64,000 nucleotides of DNA from Lindgomyces ingoldianus. Taxonomy: Eukaryota > Ascomycota > Dothideomycetes > Pleosporales > Lindgomycetaceae. A program made the position numbers and the translations under genes. The notes beneath the pieces are model-generated. The model was not told where the DNA came from. It saw nothing but the letters and a program-made list of their open reading frames with translations, and did no database searches. The stretch spans positions 686,395 through 750,394 of the forward strand of contig NW_022985179.1 of NCBI RefSeq assembly GCF_010093535.1, given 5' to 3'. Of this stretch, positions 11,234 to 22,582 are shown one piece after another; the first letter of the stretch is position 1, and each line of letters opens with the position of its first letter.

Positions 11234-14200
11234 TGGAGAGCATGTGAAATGAATATCGTAGGACTGTTAGCGGGGCCATTTGAGGGAGTTGCTAGGTTGA
11301 TTGATAGATTGATAGGTTAGGGGAATTTAGGGGCAAGGGGAATTAATTGGATTCGGTCATATGAGATTTGATGCAGTTCAGCATGGTTAGATGCTACATA
11401 TGGAGGCGTTTATGAATAGAGTCATTATTGTCTGCGTTAGCAAGAGCCGGTGCAGAATACGGGATTACACAATACTGCATTCGACATGAGCGCACGAACC
11501 GACTAGGAAAGAATGTTGCTTTAAACAATTAGCAGCCGTCCCTCTTCATCTCCCCCGTATTCGACCCCTTACAAACCCCTCGGTCACATGTAGACGCACA
11601 CTCCACACTAAAGCACAAGTGCCCCAACTCCCTGTCTGAAGAATGCAAATATGCATATATCCCGCCTCCATCTTATACCTTGCCTACCCCAGCCCAAAGC
11701 CCCGCGTCTTCCTCTCAAATAATCTGAAGAGTTTCCTACCCTTTGTATGAAGCTGTCGATCACCTAATTATTCAGGGAACTTCTTCGTCCTGAATTCCCA
11801 CGACAAGCAACGCAATCACCTCAGGGACTCTAACCTAGCATCACGCATATTCGGCACCATGAATAAACCTCGTGAAAGCCATGACGCTTTGCTGATGGAA
11901 CTTTACTGCTTCAAAGGTTCTTTTAGTTTGTGGAGGGATTGATAGTTCGGGCTTCTAATCTAAGTTCCGCTATTCTGACATCACAAGTTGCGCCTGACTT
12001 CTCACTTCTCCGCACTATTCAGAAAAACCTCATTATTTCTCGACTACTACATATAAACGTGAGGCCCTTACAGAGGGTCCTGGTGAAATAGGGAAATAAA
12101 GTCGCAGTGCTGAACTTGTCAAGGACTTCACCCCTCCCTCTAGTTGTGGCAGTACGTGTGGTGCTCATCCCACCAACCTTGCTAGAATAAATATTTCCTT
12201 GACTCTCTAGATTGTTTGGCGTGGAAAGCGCGGGCCGAATTTCGAAGCCAAAGTAGACTGTTCCCAAGACCGTTGCACAGCTGCACACTGGCGTTTATAT
12301 TCCGCCAGGTGTCACCCGCTACATGATAGAGCATAGCTCTTGCTTCAGTGAAGCAAGCCTTTTGGAGCGCCCAGTGGCTGGCAAAGAACGCCGGGGAAGC
12401 TAGGAAAAGCCAGATGCTGCGAAAGCGATCTCGGAACCAAAGACCAAAACCCAGTCGCTGTGAACCTTGGAAAATCACTTCCACAGCGCTATTACACTCC
12501 GTAAAGCCACGCCTTATTTTCGCCGGAAATTTCAGTACGTAAGAATGAGGTAGTCCGCGCTTGCGGAGTTCAAGTTAAGCCACTGTAAGGATTGTGGGGA
12601 AGTGTTGATTCGGGATTGCTAAGTTGATAGAGCATTATTGAGGAGGGGGTTAGGACAGAACTATTCTTTTGGAAAATGGAGGAATTCTATCACCTTTTGT
12701 GGGGCTTCCAGAGACAAAGACTGGATCAAGGGTAAAGATCCGTTGAAGATATTAGTACACAGACTACATTCCTAGCCTCAGCAGAGTGTGAAGAGTGATA
12801 TTTCGGCAAATAGCGACTCCGCAGACATACTTCATTCGCCTATACCTCAACCAGCCTTTTCCCAATCCGGTAGATCGGTGCTGTGCACACTGAACATCTG
12901 CAAGCGGTTAGCGCGTCCCGTGACTTTTCAAAGACAAGGATTAGTTGCTCAAGAGCGCTAAGTCTTAGGCCGACGCCACTGACGTGGAATGTCCAAGCGC
13001 GAACTTAGGCGCCTTTATATCTCCTTGAGACCGCTCCATCTCGGTGTTGGGTTCCGATCCGGATTAGTTAACCCTTGGACTCTTGGGTGGCGAATGAGTA
13101 AAGCGCTTTCGAGTCGCGCGACGTTTATCGATAGTTTATCGATATCGGCAGCTCATGTCGCACAAATCTTGACCCCCTTTCATCAAATATTCCGGATATG
13201 ACCTGAATTGCATCGCTGATGAGACCGATCACAAACGGCGACCCTAGTTGATAGCCATGGTTCAGTAGCGGCGTCCTCGAGTTACGAAGTACCGTGCAGC
13301 ACTGTCAACCTTCAACCAGACGACAGCTGAAGCTGAGGGGTGGGAGATGGTAAACGGGTCGCAAGGCGAGAAAGGCCGCATGGCGCAGGGCCTATAGTTT
13401 GCCGGACTCAAGTTTGCCTCTTGGGCTTCAAGGCGGCGGAGGAGGTCGAAATGAGCCACTCTGGCGACTTGCTTCGAAACCACCGGACGATTCGGAGATG
13501 CACTTTGAGACGTGAGAGGAGGGCTCATCACCGGCTACCGGCCCTTGCTCACGAGTGACCTACTGCTATTGTTGAAAGTTTATAGGGCTCTTGACGTTAC
13601 TCTGGCGGTGTTCGACGACCTGACCTCGCAAAGCCAAGGATGATGATTCCCGTTTCATGCTCTGAAATCTCTCGTCCATCACTCGTTGGAAGGCGTAAAA
13701 TTTCTCACGTCCGCTGCTCAAACAGTGCCCGAAACTTGTAAATCCTTTAACGAAATCCCTTTTTTGGTAGCCAATGATATATCAACATCTGAACTGATTG
13801 TCCCGACAACCAAGAAAGGTTGGAAAACGACCTTCAGGGTTTAAGGAACAGGATCCCGCGAGAGAGGAAAAGGATGGACCTTGAAACCTTGGAACTGCTT
13901 GAATTCCAAAGTCTCGTAAGAACAGGGCGTCAAGGATGGTTGCGCAGTTATGGTGGGGAGAAGTGGTGACGGATTGGAGACCATTTCGATGCTAAAGCTC
14001 TGGTGGGAATATAATGTGGAGACGGTAGATACGGTGGTGCGTTACTGCGCCTTGTTCTGAACGGTCTTTTACCGTTTTCCGACATTGTTGCGTCACGGTT
14101 GATCCCGATGAAGTGGCCATGTTGACACATTTCCAAATCCCTGCATCTCCGTCTAAGACCAGAAAATGTGAAGCAATCAGAAGCAACCCGAGCAGAAATC

Positions 14201-15632
14201 GTATGTTGACCATCCTGCATACACCAGAAAAGCCATCTCGGCTTCCACGCTCCAAAGATAGCTCAATGATGCACCTCGCCATTCCCCACATAAATTGGTG
14301 CTCTGCCACGATCAGCTCACCTCAGATATCAAACCTCTCCCCCCGCTACTCCTCGGCAGCACCCACCTGCACAAAGCCTCATCCACTAAACAATCACAGC
14401 ATGCACAACGACGTAACGGGTTGACAATACACACCGACAGCTGCGCTAAGAATCGTGGTGCTTTATCATCACCGGTAGAGTAAGAGGGTTAAGACATGTG
14501 GATGCCTTAATATGGCGGGGATATGAAGATCGCCTCTTCTGACGGCTAAGAGGAGGTGTGTACCAAGTGCGAGAATTATGGTTAGGCTATTAACTTGGCA
14601 CGAAGTTGGGGTGGCAAGATAGCATTGATCGCAGCGGTAAGCGTAAATTTGTGTGACAATAGGCGAAACATGATGTCGTATGGAGATCGCGGGGCTAAAA
14701 AGACCATATTCCAAGGATGCTTTTCAAGTTGGACGCGGCCCGCAGAGGTCCGGGAAGAGAGGTGTTGGGGATCTGTTGGTGGGTCAAGTATTCGCTCTGG
14801 TCAAGAGGGCGGTTGTCTCGGTAGTTCGAGTTGCACTAGGTACTAGTATCGTAACATCCTCGTTGGGCGGGTACGACCAAACCGACAAGAAACGAGACTA
14901 GATAGCGAAAGCCATGATCGCGATTCCCACTATTTTGAGAGCAGGCGGAATTCACTAACTAGGGAGGTTCTCTGATTGATCATTTATCGTTCATGAACTT
15001 GATACATAACAAAAAGATGTTGAACGAAAAGACCTCCCATCTACTATGACGGAGCACTTGGTAAGCTAGCTCTCGATAGGCGGGAGAAAGCACGAAGAAG
15101 AAAGTAAACATCCATGTCGATACCTATGGGGAATACTACACCAATAGCATCCTAGCGAAGAATAAAAAAAACGAAGGTTGACGACCACGTCCAGCACTTG
15201 GGTATTGTGGCGACAAAAGGAAGACAGATAAAAGAAAACGCCCTCCATTCATCGCCAAAAGGCAGCGCACCCGTTCTTATGCAAGTGCAGTCTTGTGCTG
15301 CAACCGCTCATGCTTGTCCTGCAGTCCATCATGATTTCGTTATGTGTATCCAACACAAAGGAAAATAGAAAAACAATTCTCAAGGAATAAAACAGCCAAA
15401 ACGACTTTTGGTTGCGCATTGCCGGCCGATGTTGGCTGGTTGTTTGGTGGTGTCGAACGCCGACCATGTTCTGGTCTTTAGGAAAGAATATCTCTAAATC
15501 ATGCCTCTGAATGATGTGCTGTTGCGCTATCGCAAAACATTGACCAGGCCCGCTGGATCCGCCTAATTCTTTTGCTGTGCTCTTCATTAGCACTCTTGTT
15601 GAGGAATGCGTTTCACGCATTTGGTCGGTGAG
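11234..15632. other. long intergenic region without recognised genes
   Basis: About 4.4 kb between the 3' ends of the amine oxidase (+) and the 191-aa protein (-). ORFs here are short, occur in all frames and share no family motifs. A direct repeat of TTTATCGATA occurs around 13125-13146. I could not recognise remnants of a transposon or an RNA gene by eye. Confidence 0.5.
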
Positions 15633-16208
15633 TCATCTTCCACCGACCGAGGTTGGTCGTCCTGGAGCCTCACCACGACGAAGAGCCTCCTCGTTGATGA
15701 GCTTGTCGACGCGAGAAGCAGCGTCTGCAGAATTGACGCCAGCCGTGAGGTAGCTGTCGGCATCCTCGAGCTCCAAGGGAGTCACAGGTCCAGGACTGCC
15801 CATCGGGATCAGACGTGGGCTCGTAGGCTTTGCATTTGTGCCCCGGGCCTGACGAGAAGCGCTGGCAATGAGCTCCCTCTGATAGAGGTACATTTGCTTC
15901 TGGGCGTCTGAGTACTGCTTCTGATAAGCCCGCGGTGAGAGCGGCGGCTGAGGGCTACTCGGTCCTGTGGCAGGCGTCGTCCCTGCGCTTGACGTCTGGG
16001 AGGGGAAGTTGGCTGGGTGGAAACGTGGTAAAGTCGGCAACCTGAGAGACGCAGCGGTGCTCGAAGAATGCTGACGGTGGTGGGGCGCTGGCAGACGTCT
16101 GGCCTGCGACGGAATAGCTAGAGACTCCATCTTTGGAGAGAGTGGTGAACCTGCCGGTGGCATGCCGGAGCTGGGGTGGGAGCTGTGGTGCGGTGGCCGA
16201 GGGGACAT
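15633..16208 (-). CDS. hypothetical Pro/Ser-rich protein, 191 aa
   Basis: Single-exon ORF of 191 aa. The first half is His/Pro/Ser-rich and probably disordered. The second half has a more constrained look, with a short helical stretch (YQKQYSDAQKQMYLYQREL) and then SPRLIPMGSPGPVTPLELED. This reads like a conserved segment of an uncharacterised ascomycete protein. I recognise no domain, signal peptide or membrane segment. A 5' exon upstream of 16208 cannot be excluded, because another frame is also open to 16302. Confidence 0.6.
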   Translation of the reverse strand: MSPRPPHHSSHPSSGMPPAGSPLSPKMESLAIPSQARRLPAPHHRQHSSSTAASLRLPTLPRFHPANFPSQTSSAGTTPATGPSSPQPPLSPRAYQKQYSDAQKQMYLYQRELIASASRQARGTNAKPTSPRLIPMGSPGPVTPLELEDADSYLTAGVNSADAASRVDKLINEEALRRGEAPGRPTSVGGR

Positions 16209-18495
16209 GTGGTGAAGGTGACAATTTGTCGAGAGCGAAATCGGGATTAAATATGACGTGTGGTGGGTAGGCCCTGTTTCGACTTCCTAAAAGAATCACC
16301 AAGGCCGCACGCGTGATTTATATAGACGTTTTGAGCGTGCTCAAAGGAGGGAATACACAACCATGTAAACTAAGTGTGCATGTGCTAGGCGTGTCTAATA
16401 TATCTAGCAGCGGGAGGTTCCTGAGATTGCTTGGGAATCTACAGGCAGACTCGGGGTCGGGTGTTTTAATTGGCAAGGCCACTGGCGATCATCCGCCTGG
16501 AGCGCGCCGCCGTACGAAGAGGTCCCTGAAACGGATGTTTAGGTGCGGTGGACCCTGTTCCTGCGACCAGTCGATAAATGGCTATCGAGTTATGTAGGTA
16601 ACGTGTGGCTGGCGGGCCGGTGTCGTGGTGGAGAGCGTGCTGTGCTGAGTAGTGTCCTGCCGTACGTCCTGCAGATGGCAATTAAAATAAAATAAGCTGA
16701 AGTGTGTCGACAGTTTGGTACCAAGAATAAGCGGACGGCTGAGGGCATTTAACGCGTGAGAGAAGGAAGAGCACCAGGGCCCGGTACATGTGCCCAAATG
16801 GACAAGCAGAGAGGATCTCGCTCACACCTTTACCGCCCTGTGTTCCTTCACCCACTGACGCCCCAACATGGTCTGCCCAATTCGGCTGTTCCCTCTATCG
16901 CCATCCGTCTGCCCTGAATCCTTGGTCATTTCGTAGTCGCTAGTAGTGCGAGTCGTCTAATTAGCAGCACTCCATTGTCCACCACAAAACCATGACGCAT
17001 GAAGCCATTGCGCAAAAGGCCGAACATCCGGTTCGTATATGCCTCACGTGCCGTGAGCCCAGCGCTAAGGAAATCAATGCCATCACACCGTTCATCCAGC
17101 TCAAAGCTGCACACTGCCACAGTTTCGCACGGTACTGATAGGACACTTCCAAAGCTTCTATTTACGGCGGCCACTTCTCTTCGGTGCATGATCAAGCGCC
17201 TTTTCCTCTGATCTGCCCCTCTGCCCTCTTCTGACCCCGCTGGCTTGCTCGTGGCGCCTCCGCAACAAAGTGCTCCGCTATCTATCGTGTACGAGGAAGG
17301 TAAGCTGCAGCTACTCGATCGCGATCGTATGAGGAGAATTTTCCCTTTTCATTGCATGCTCCGAAGTCTGAGTTGTTCCCAACAAGCAGTCCTTTCCCAC
17401 GCCCACCTACATCTTCCTCGTTTGGAACTGCTATGCATGAGAGCAACAGCGCGCATCGTGAGATCGCAACAGGCCAGTCTGGACCTTCGAATCCGATATC
17501 GCTTTCTCCCAATTTTTTCAGCGCGGCAGTTTGCGCATTCCAATGCGTCGCATTCAAAGCCCTTCGGGGTTCTGCATTGACGCCTGATCACACTTCCGCA
17601 GCGCAACGGGCCGGCGTCGACCCATTAAACTCTCATGAGCTGGCTTTTGAAAGAAACATCTCAGCTGGAGGTGTCCAGCAAGAAACCTCGGACGCAAGGA
17701 GGGCATATTTGGCCATCTCGCTCAGCAATCTATTGACCAAGCGGATCTTGTCCGCTTCAAGAACAACTGCATGCAATTACGTCCGCTTCCGATCAAGGTA
17801 GGTTCAAACAACGAAGGCATGCGACCGCCTCTACCGATCCTCAGGCAAACTGCCCATGCAAATTCCGGAATACACCTTGGTAAAAGTACCCAGAGTCGAT
17901 CTCCCGCGTCTGCATTGCGTTCTTGCTTCAGTCGCCGGAGACGTTCGGGGAAGCAGAAAGCGAAGTGTGTAAAACTCCCAGGCGTGCGGTGCGGCTGTTG
18001 CAGTGGAATATTCCGAATGCACAGCATTACTCGTCGTCCGCATCGCGCGGCAATGGAAGCAATTGATGTTGACAAAGAAGCTGGAGACGTGACTAGCCTC
18101 TCCCGTCTAGTTTCGTTTCAACTTCATTATCTGCGTACGACAGGTGAGAACCACCTCATCATAGGGTGAGTCGATCCGAGCGCCATTCCAGTGGGATCGA
18201 ACTGTTGCAAATGTCTTAGAAGAAAAGACGGTGAGAATCACTTTGTGGTAGCTATGAACAGATTATTGCATTGGAGGCAATGCCGTATGTCTTTGAGTTG
18301 CACTTTGTTGGAGGCCTGCCACAGAACATTGACGGGCGGATCTGAACCGTTAACTCTTTGCTAAAATTCAAGGAGACAATGATGAGGATGCAGATTTCTG
18401 TCTTGAATCATAGGTCCTTGGCATGTACTGTCAAACATGCAACAGTCTCCACCCACAATCCCGGAAGTTTCCTTTTCCTCATCTCCCGAATCTCA
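16209..18495. other. intergenic, no gene seen
   Basis: About 2.3 kb between the start of the 191-aa protein gene (-) and the stop of arp2 (-). ORFs around 17200-18170 are short, overlap in several frames and lack recognisable motifs. Confidence 0.5.
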
Positions 18496-19962
18496 TCATC
18501 TTGCACCTAGCTTCTCTAATGCTCGGGCTCCCTGTTCCTCCCATTCCTGTTTTGATATCCACATGTCGTGCTTATCCGCCATCTATAGTCGATTAATAGT
18601 TATGCAAGAAATCGGTGAGCTCTGGACCTACAATGTTGGCAAGCACGGCTCCACCCAGGAAAACCATATGCCGACGTCGCGGCGGATCCTCAATGCGGAC
18701 TTTAAATTTCTGCAGCCAGAGTTAGGGTTATCCCGCACGACGGGTAATTGCATACGCACATTCAGTCGCTCCGGGTTTCCTCCCAGCACTCTCGTTAGCC
18801 ACAGCTGCTTCAACTCTTTCTCTAGCCGGCTGGGCAAACCCGGGTACATGCTGCTGCCACCGCTCAACACAATAGCCTTGTACAAGCTGCTCCTCACATC
18901 GACGTCTGCAGATTGGATGGTGTTGAATAGGAATTCGGCAATGCCGGGCTGTTCCACGTCAACAAGATGTGGCTGGAACAAACATTCGGGGGCTTCGAAT
19001 CGCTCGCTCCCGACTCGGATGACGCGGCCATCGGGTAGTGTGTACGACTCCACCAAGACTGTCGTGTCTTCACTGAGTCGTTGGTCTAATTCGAGATCGT
19101 ATGAGACGTAGCAGAGTTTTTCTTTGATCTGTCGGACAGTCTCAAAGTCGGCGGTACGGTTGAGTGCATACCCTCTCCGGAGCAGCAAAGCAATGAGGTT
19201 TCGAGTAACGTCCCTGCCTGCAACGTCAAGGCGCCGTGTAAGATGGTTGAGGACGGTGCTTTCGTAGACAGGGACAATGTGCGTAACACCATCGCCTGAA
19301 TCCACGACCACTCCTGATGACAGACCCTGAGCATACAGGGCTAAGACAGCCTGTATCGCCACGTACACGCCTCCGAAACCATAACGCTCAAACATGACCT
19401 CGCACATTTGCTCACGGTTCTTGAGGGGATTCATGGGAGGTTCAGTGAGGAGAATCTTCCGCCCGGTTGGATCTAGGCGCATCTTCTCAAAGAAAGTGTA
19501 GTCCCAGAGGTGTTGCATGTCGTCCCAGCGCTTCACGATACCATTCTCCATCTGACCATTGTACTGTGTTAGCGTAGGTTCGGCGTGACCGACACTGTTG
19601 AATTGCGCTCAACAGTTTCTGAGGAACATCGTACGGGATAAGTTATCTGAAGCATTGATCGGGCTGCTGCTGCCTCATCTCCACACATTATGTCCTTGAC
19701 CACAATGTCTCCATCTCGCTCTTCCGAACGCAGGATCGGCCGGCCGACTATTGACGGATACTGGTGATCTGGAAAGTTCTACGGGAGCAAGGGGTTAGCT
19801 AGATATGTGTCACAGAGGTTGCGCCTTCGGGGGAGAAGACAAACCTGTCCTGCGTAGCCTGCCTTGAGAAAACCAGTCCCGCCATCGAGGACTGCGAAGC
19901 CGTGTCAGCAACGGATGTAGGGCGGCGGAGGGACTTGTCATACCGATGGGAACGTCGGCCAT
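18496..19962 (-). CDS. arp2: actin-related protein 2 (Arp2/3 complex)
   Basis: Arp2 pairs with Arp3 to nucleate branched actin filaments at endocytic patches. Six exons on the minus strand are 19962-19944, 19891-19845, 19778-19635, 19551-18760, 18709-18632 and 18582-18496, giving 388 aa against a usual size of about 390. Exon phases fit exactly. The actin-fold ATP loops are visible: [16 protein letters not shown] near the N-terminus, [17 protein letters not shown] in the middle and [17 protein letters not shown] later. Arp2-specific stretches include [16 protein letters not shown] and [20 protein letters not shown]. The last exon ends in [17 protein letters not shown]. The first coding exon is only 19 nt. 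The gene diverges from rpl5 with 621 bp between start codons. Confidence 0.96.
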
Positions 19963-20583
19963 TGTTTCTAAAACTGCCAGAGAGTATATGGAAAGAAAGT
20001 GAGCATCAACGGCGCAGGCGGACAATTTGTAGAACCTGTGCCTGGGCGCTGGTGGAGGGGCTGTGGAGTTGACGTTGGCGAGCACACCCCTGGCCCGTGC
20101 GGCATCACACCTCCGAAAGTAGTAATTCGGATGCTAAATGTCCTAGACAACAGTTCACCGAGACTGCGAAGATGGAGTCCCTAGATGCTCCTAGAGTTTG
20201 ATTGCGAAGGCCACAGGGCTGGGCGCCGTAGGTAAGAACGCGCTCAAGGGCTCCATCCTCCATGAGCGAATGCGGGAATGCCATGACATGACCTCCGCAA
20301 GAATAGGCCGGATCAGAACGCAAATCACAAGAGTATCTTGGGGTTCAGGCTACAATTAATAGATCTAGAAATACATTTCTCCTCTCGGTTTAAATCGCCA
20401 GCGTGAATACTCGTCACCGCTATCATATTCTGGCTGGTCACCCACCCCAAAACTGAACACCACGAACTTGGGAACAAGCGAGCTTGGCGCACAGCATATT
20501 GCTCCAAAATCCTCGCCCTCCCGAACTTTCTTTCCAACGTCAACCACGACGACCACAATACTCGTAACGCAGAGTCGGTCAAG
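19963..20583. promoter_or_regulatory. divergent arp2/rpl5 promoter region
   Basis: These 621 bases lie between the start codons of arp2 (-) and rpl5 (+) and must contain both promoters. No canonical TATA box or named element was identified with confidence. Confidence 0.5.
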
Positions 20584-21705
20584 ATGCCTTTCGTAAGTAT
20601 CCCTCAACTAGCTCTCTAGCTCTCTTATCAGTGTCAATTTCCATGTGCGAGTTCCGCACAATGGGGGAATTCACCCCGCCTTGATGCTCGATCAAGAGGA
20701 GTCTCTGCAAGCTGCTTCGAATGCGGGTTTGAAGCGTCAATTGCTGACTCTGGGATTTCACAGTCCAAGCTCGTGAAGAACGATGCGTACTTCTCGTAAG
20801 TTATCTCGCACCTTCTCCTCTAGGCTGGAGCTGACTTCCGCAGACGCTACCAAGTCAAATACAAGCGTCGCCGACAGGGCAAGACCGACTACTATGCCCG
20901 CAAGCGCTTGATCACCCAGGCCAAGAACAAGTACAACGCCCCTAAGTACCGACTCGTCGTCCGCTTCACCAACCGCGACATCATCACCCAAATCATCACC
21001 TCGGAAGTCAACGGAGACAAGGTCTTTTGTGCTGCGTATGGACACGAGCTGAAGCGCTATGGTATCACTCACGGCCTCACCAACTGGGCGGCGGCCTATG
21101 CCACCGGCCTCCTCCTCGCCCGCCGCACCCTAAAGAAGCTCGAGTTGGATGAGGACTTCACGGGCGTTGAAGAGGCGGACGGTGAGTTCTCCCTTACCGA
21201 GGCTGTCGAGGTCGATGGTGAGGAGCGTCGTCCATTCAAGGTCTTCTTGGACGTCGGCCTTGCCCGTACCTCTACCGGTGCCCGTGTCTTCGGCGCCATG
21301 AAGGGTGCCTCCGATGGTGGTCTCTACGTCCCCCACTCTGAGAACCGATTCCCCGGCTACGACATCGAAACCAAGGAGCTCGACGCCGAGACTCTCCGCA
21401 AGTACATCTTCGGCGGCCATGTCGCTGAGTACATGGAGACGCTCGCCGACGACGATGAGGAGCGCTACAAGTCCCAGTTTCAGGGCTACATCGACGACGA
21501 CATCGAAGCTGATGGCTTGGAGGAGCTATATGCCGACGCCCACAAGCAGATTCGTGAGGACCCATGGAAGAAGGATGAGGACGAAGGCCCTAAGAAGACT
21601 AAGGAGGAGTGGAAGAAAGAGTCCCTTAAGTATAGGAAGAAGAAGCTAACCAAGGCCGAGAAGGAGGCGCGTGTCAAGGCCAAGATCCAGGAGCTGAAGG
21701 GCTAG
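20584..21705 (+). CDS. rpl5: 60S ribosomal protein L5 (uL18)
   Basis: L5/uL18 binds 5S rRNA and is part of the central protuberance of the large subunit. Exons are 20584-20592 (only ATG plus two codons, MPF), 20764-20795 and 20844-21705, giving 300 aa, the normal length. The junctions (GTAAGT..CAG, GTAAGT..CAG) restore the family N-terminus through [17 protein letters not shown]. Characteristic stretches are [38 protein letters not shown], and the basic Lys-rich C-terminus [19 protein letters not shown]. The first intron (20593-20763, 171 nt) is the longest in the gene, typical of fungal ribosomal protein genes. Confidence 0.97.
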
Positions 21706-22582
21706 ATTGGCTAACATTCTCTCTCCTTCTTCTTCACCGTCACGACAAAAGCACGGCATTCGGCGTCTTGGGATGAGGGGATACCTGCTCTCTGCAGAAT
21801 GCTGTTCTTAATATCTTACCGGCGAATTTTGACGAGCTGTGTTAAAAGACCAGCAAAATCAACTTAGAAGTGAGCCACATTGCGCTGTGATTCGTGCCGA
21901 TAGACCGACCATGTGACAGGAAGCCGGTGATCGCGCCACAATCTTCTTGCTGAAAATGTGAATTCGCCATTCCGATTCATGGTCGCTTTGTTTCTAGGTC
22001 ACACTCAGTCAGCCACCAGCACAAGCACTATCAAGCCTGCTTTGCAATACTTGCGTAGCTTATAGGATCGGTCACCGACTTTCTAATGCTTTTTACTCAG
22101 CGCGAACGTGTGAGACATACCAGCGAGTCTCGCGCATCATAGCGAAGGAACTGCTTGAAACCAAATGAACAGTGGACTTCGAAGTGGGCTACTGGTGGAC
22201 CGATGCCGAGCCGGCAGTCCTCCGCACTGATTGATTTCATCATAGCCAGCTGAACGTCAGCCTCACTCACAGACAAGTTGTCTTTCAGCGTATAACCACA
22301 ACGGCCAAAGTGCGATAATAACATTGCTGCTGTCAGCTGTCGCAAAACGACGCGCAGGGTCTAGGGTCTTTCATCAGCAATCCAATTCCCGAGAAGGGGT
22401 CGTGTCCGAGTTAAAAATCCCGATCCGGAATTTATCATCTCGTCGGTCAGTGGTTGCGGCTAAGGAACCACGAGCCCCGCTGACAATATCACATCCACCA
22501 CTTCCCTTCGCCTTCTCGTTTACTCCAGATGGGGCCCTTCTTATAGTGACATCAGGTATCTTGGGCGACTGTGTCACCGGAA
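21706..22582. other. intergenic, promoter of LRR protein
   Basis: These 877 bases follow rpl5 and precede the LRR protein start. No supported gene was found; the stretch probably holds the rpl5 3' UTR and the next promoter and 5' UTR. Confidence 0.5.

Noticed and set aside
18437..19111. 224-codon plus-strand ORF opposite arp2
   Set aside because: Antisense shadow. The minus strand encodes clear Arp2 motifs.
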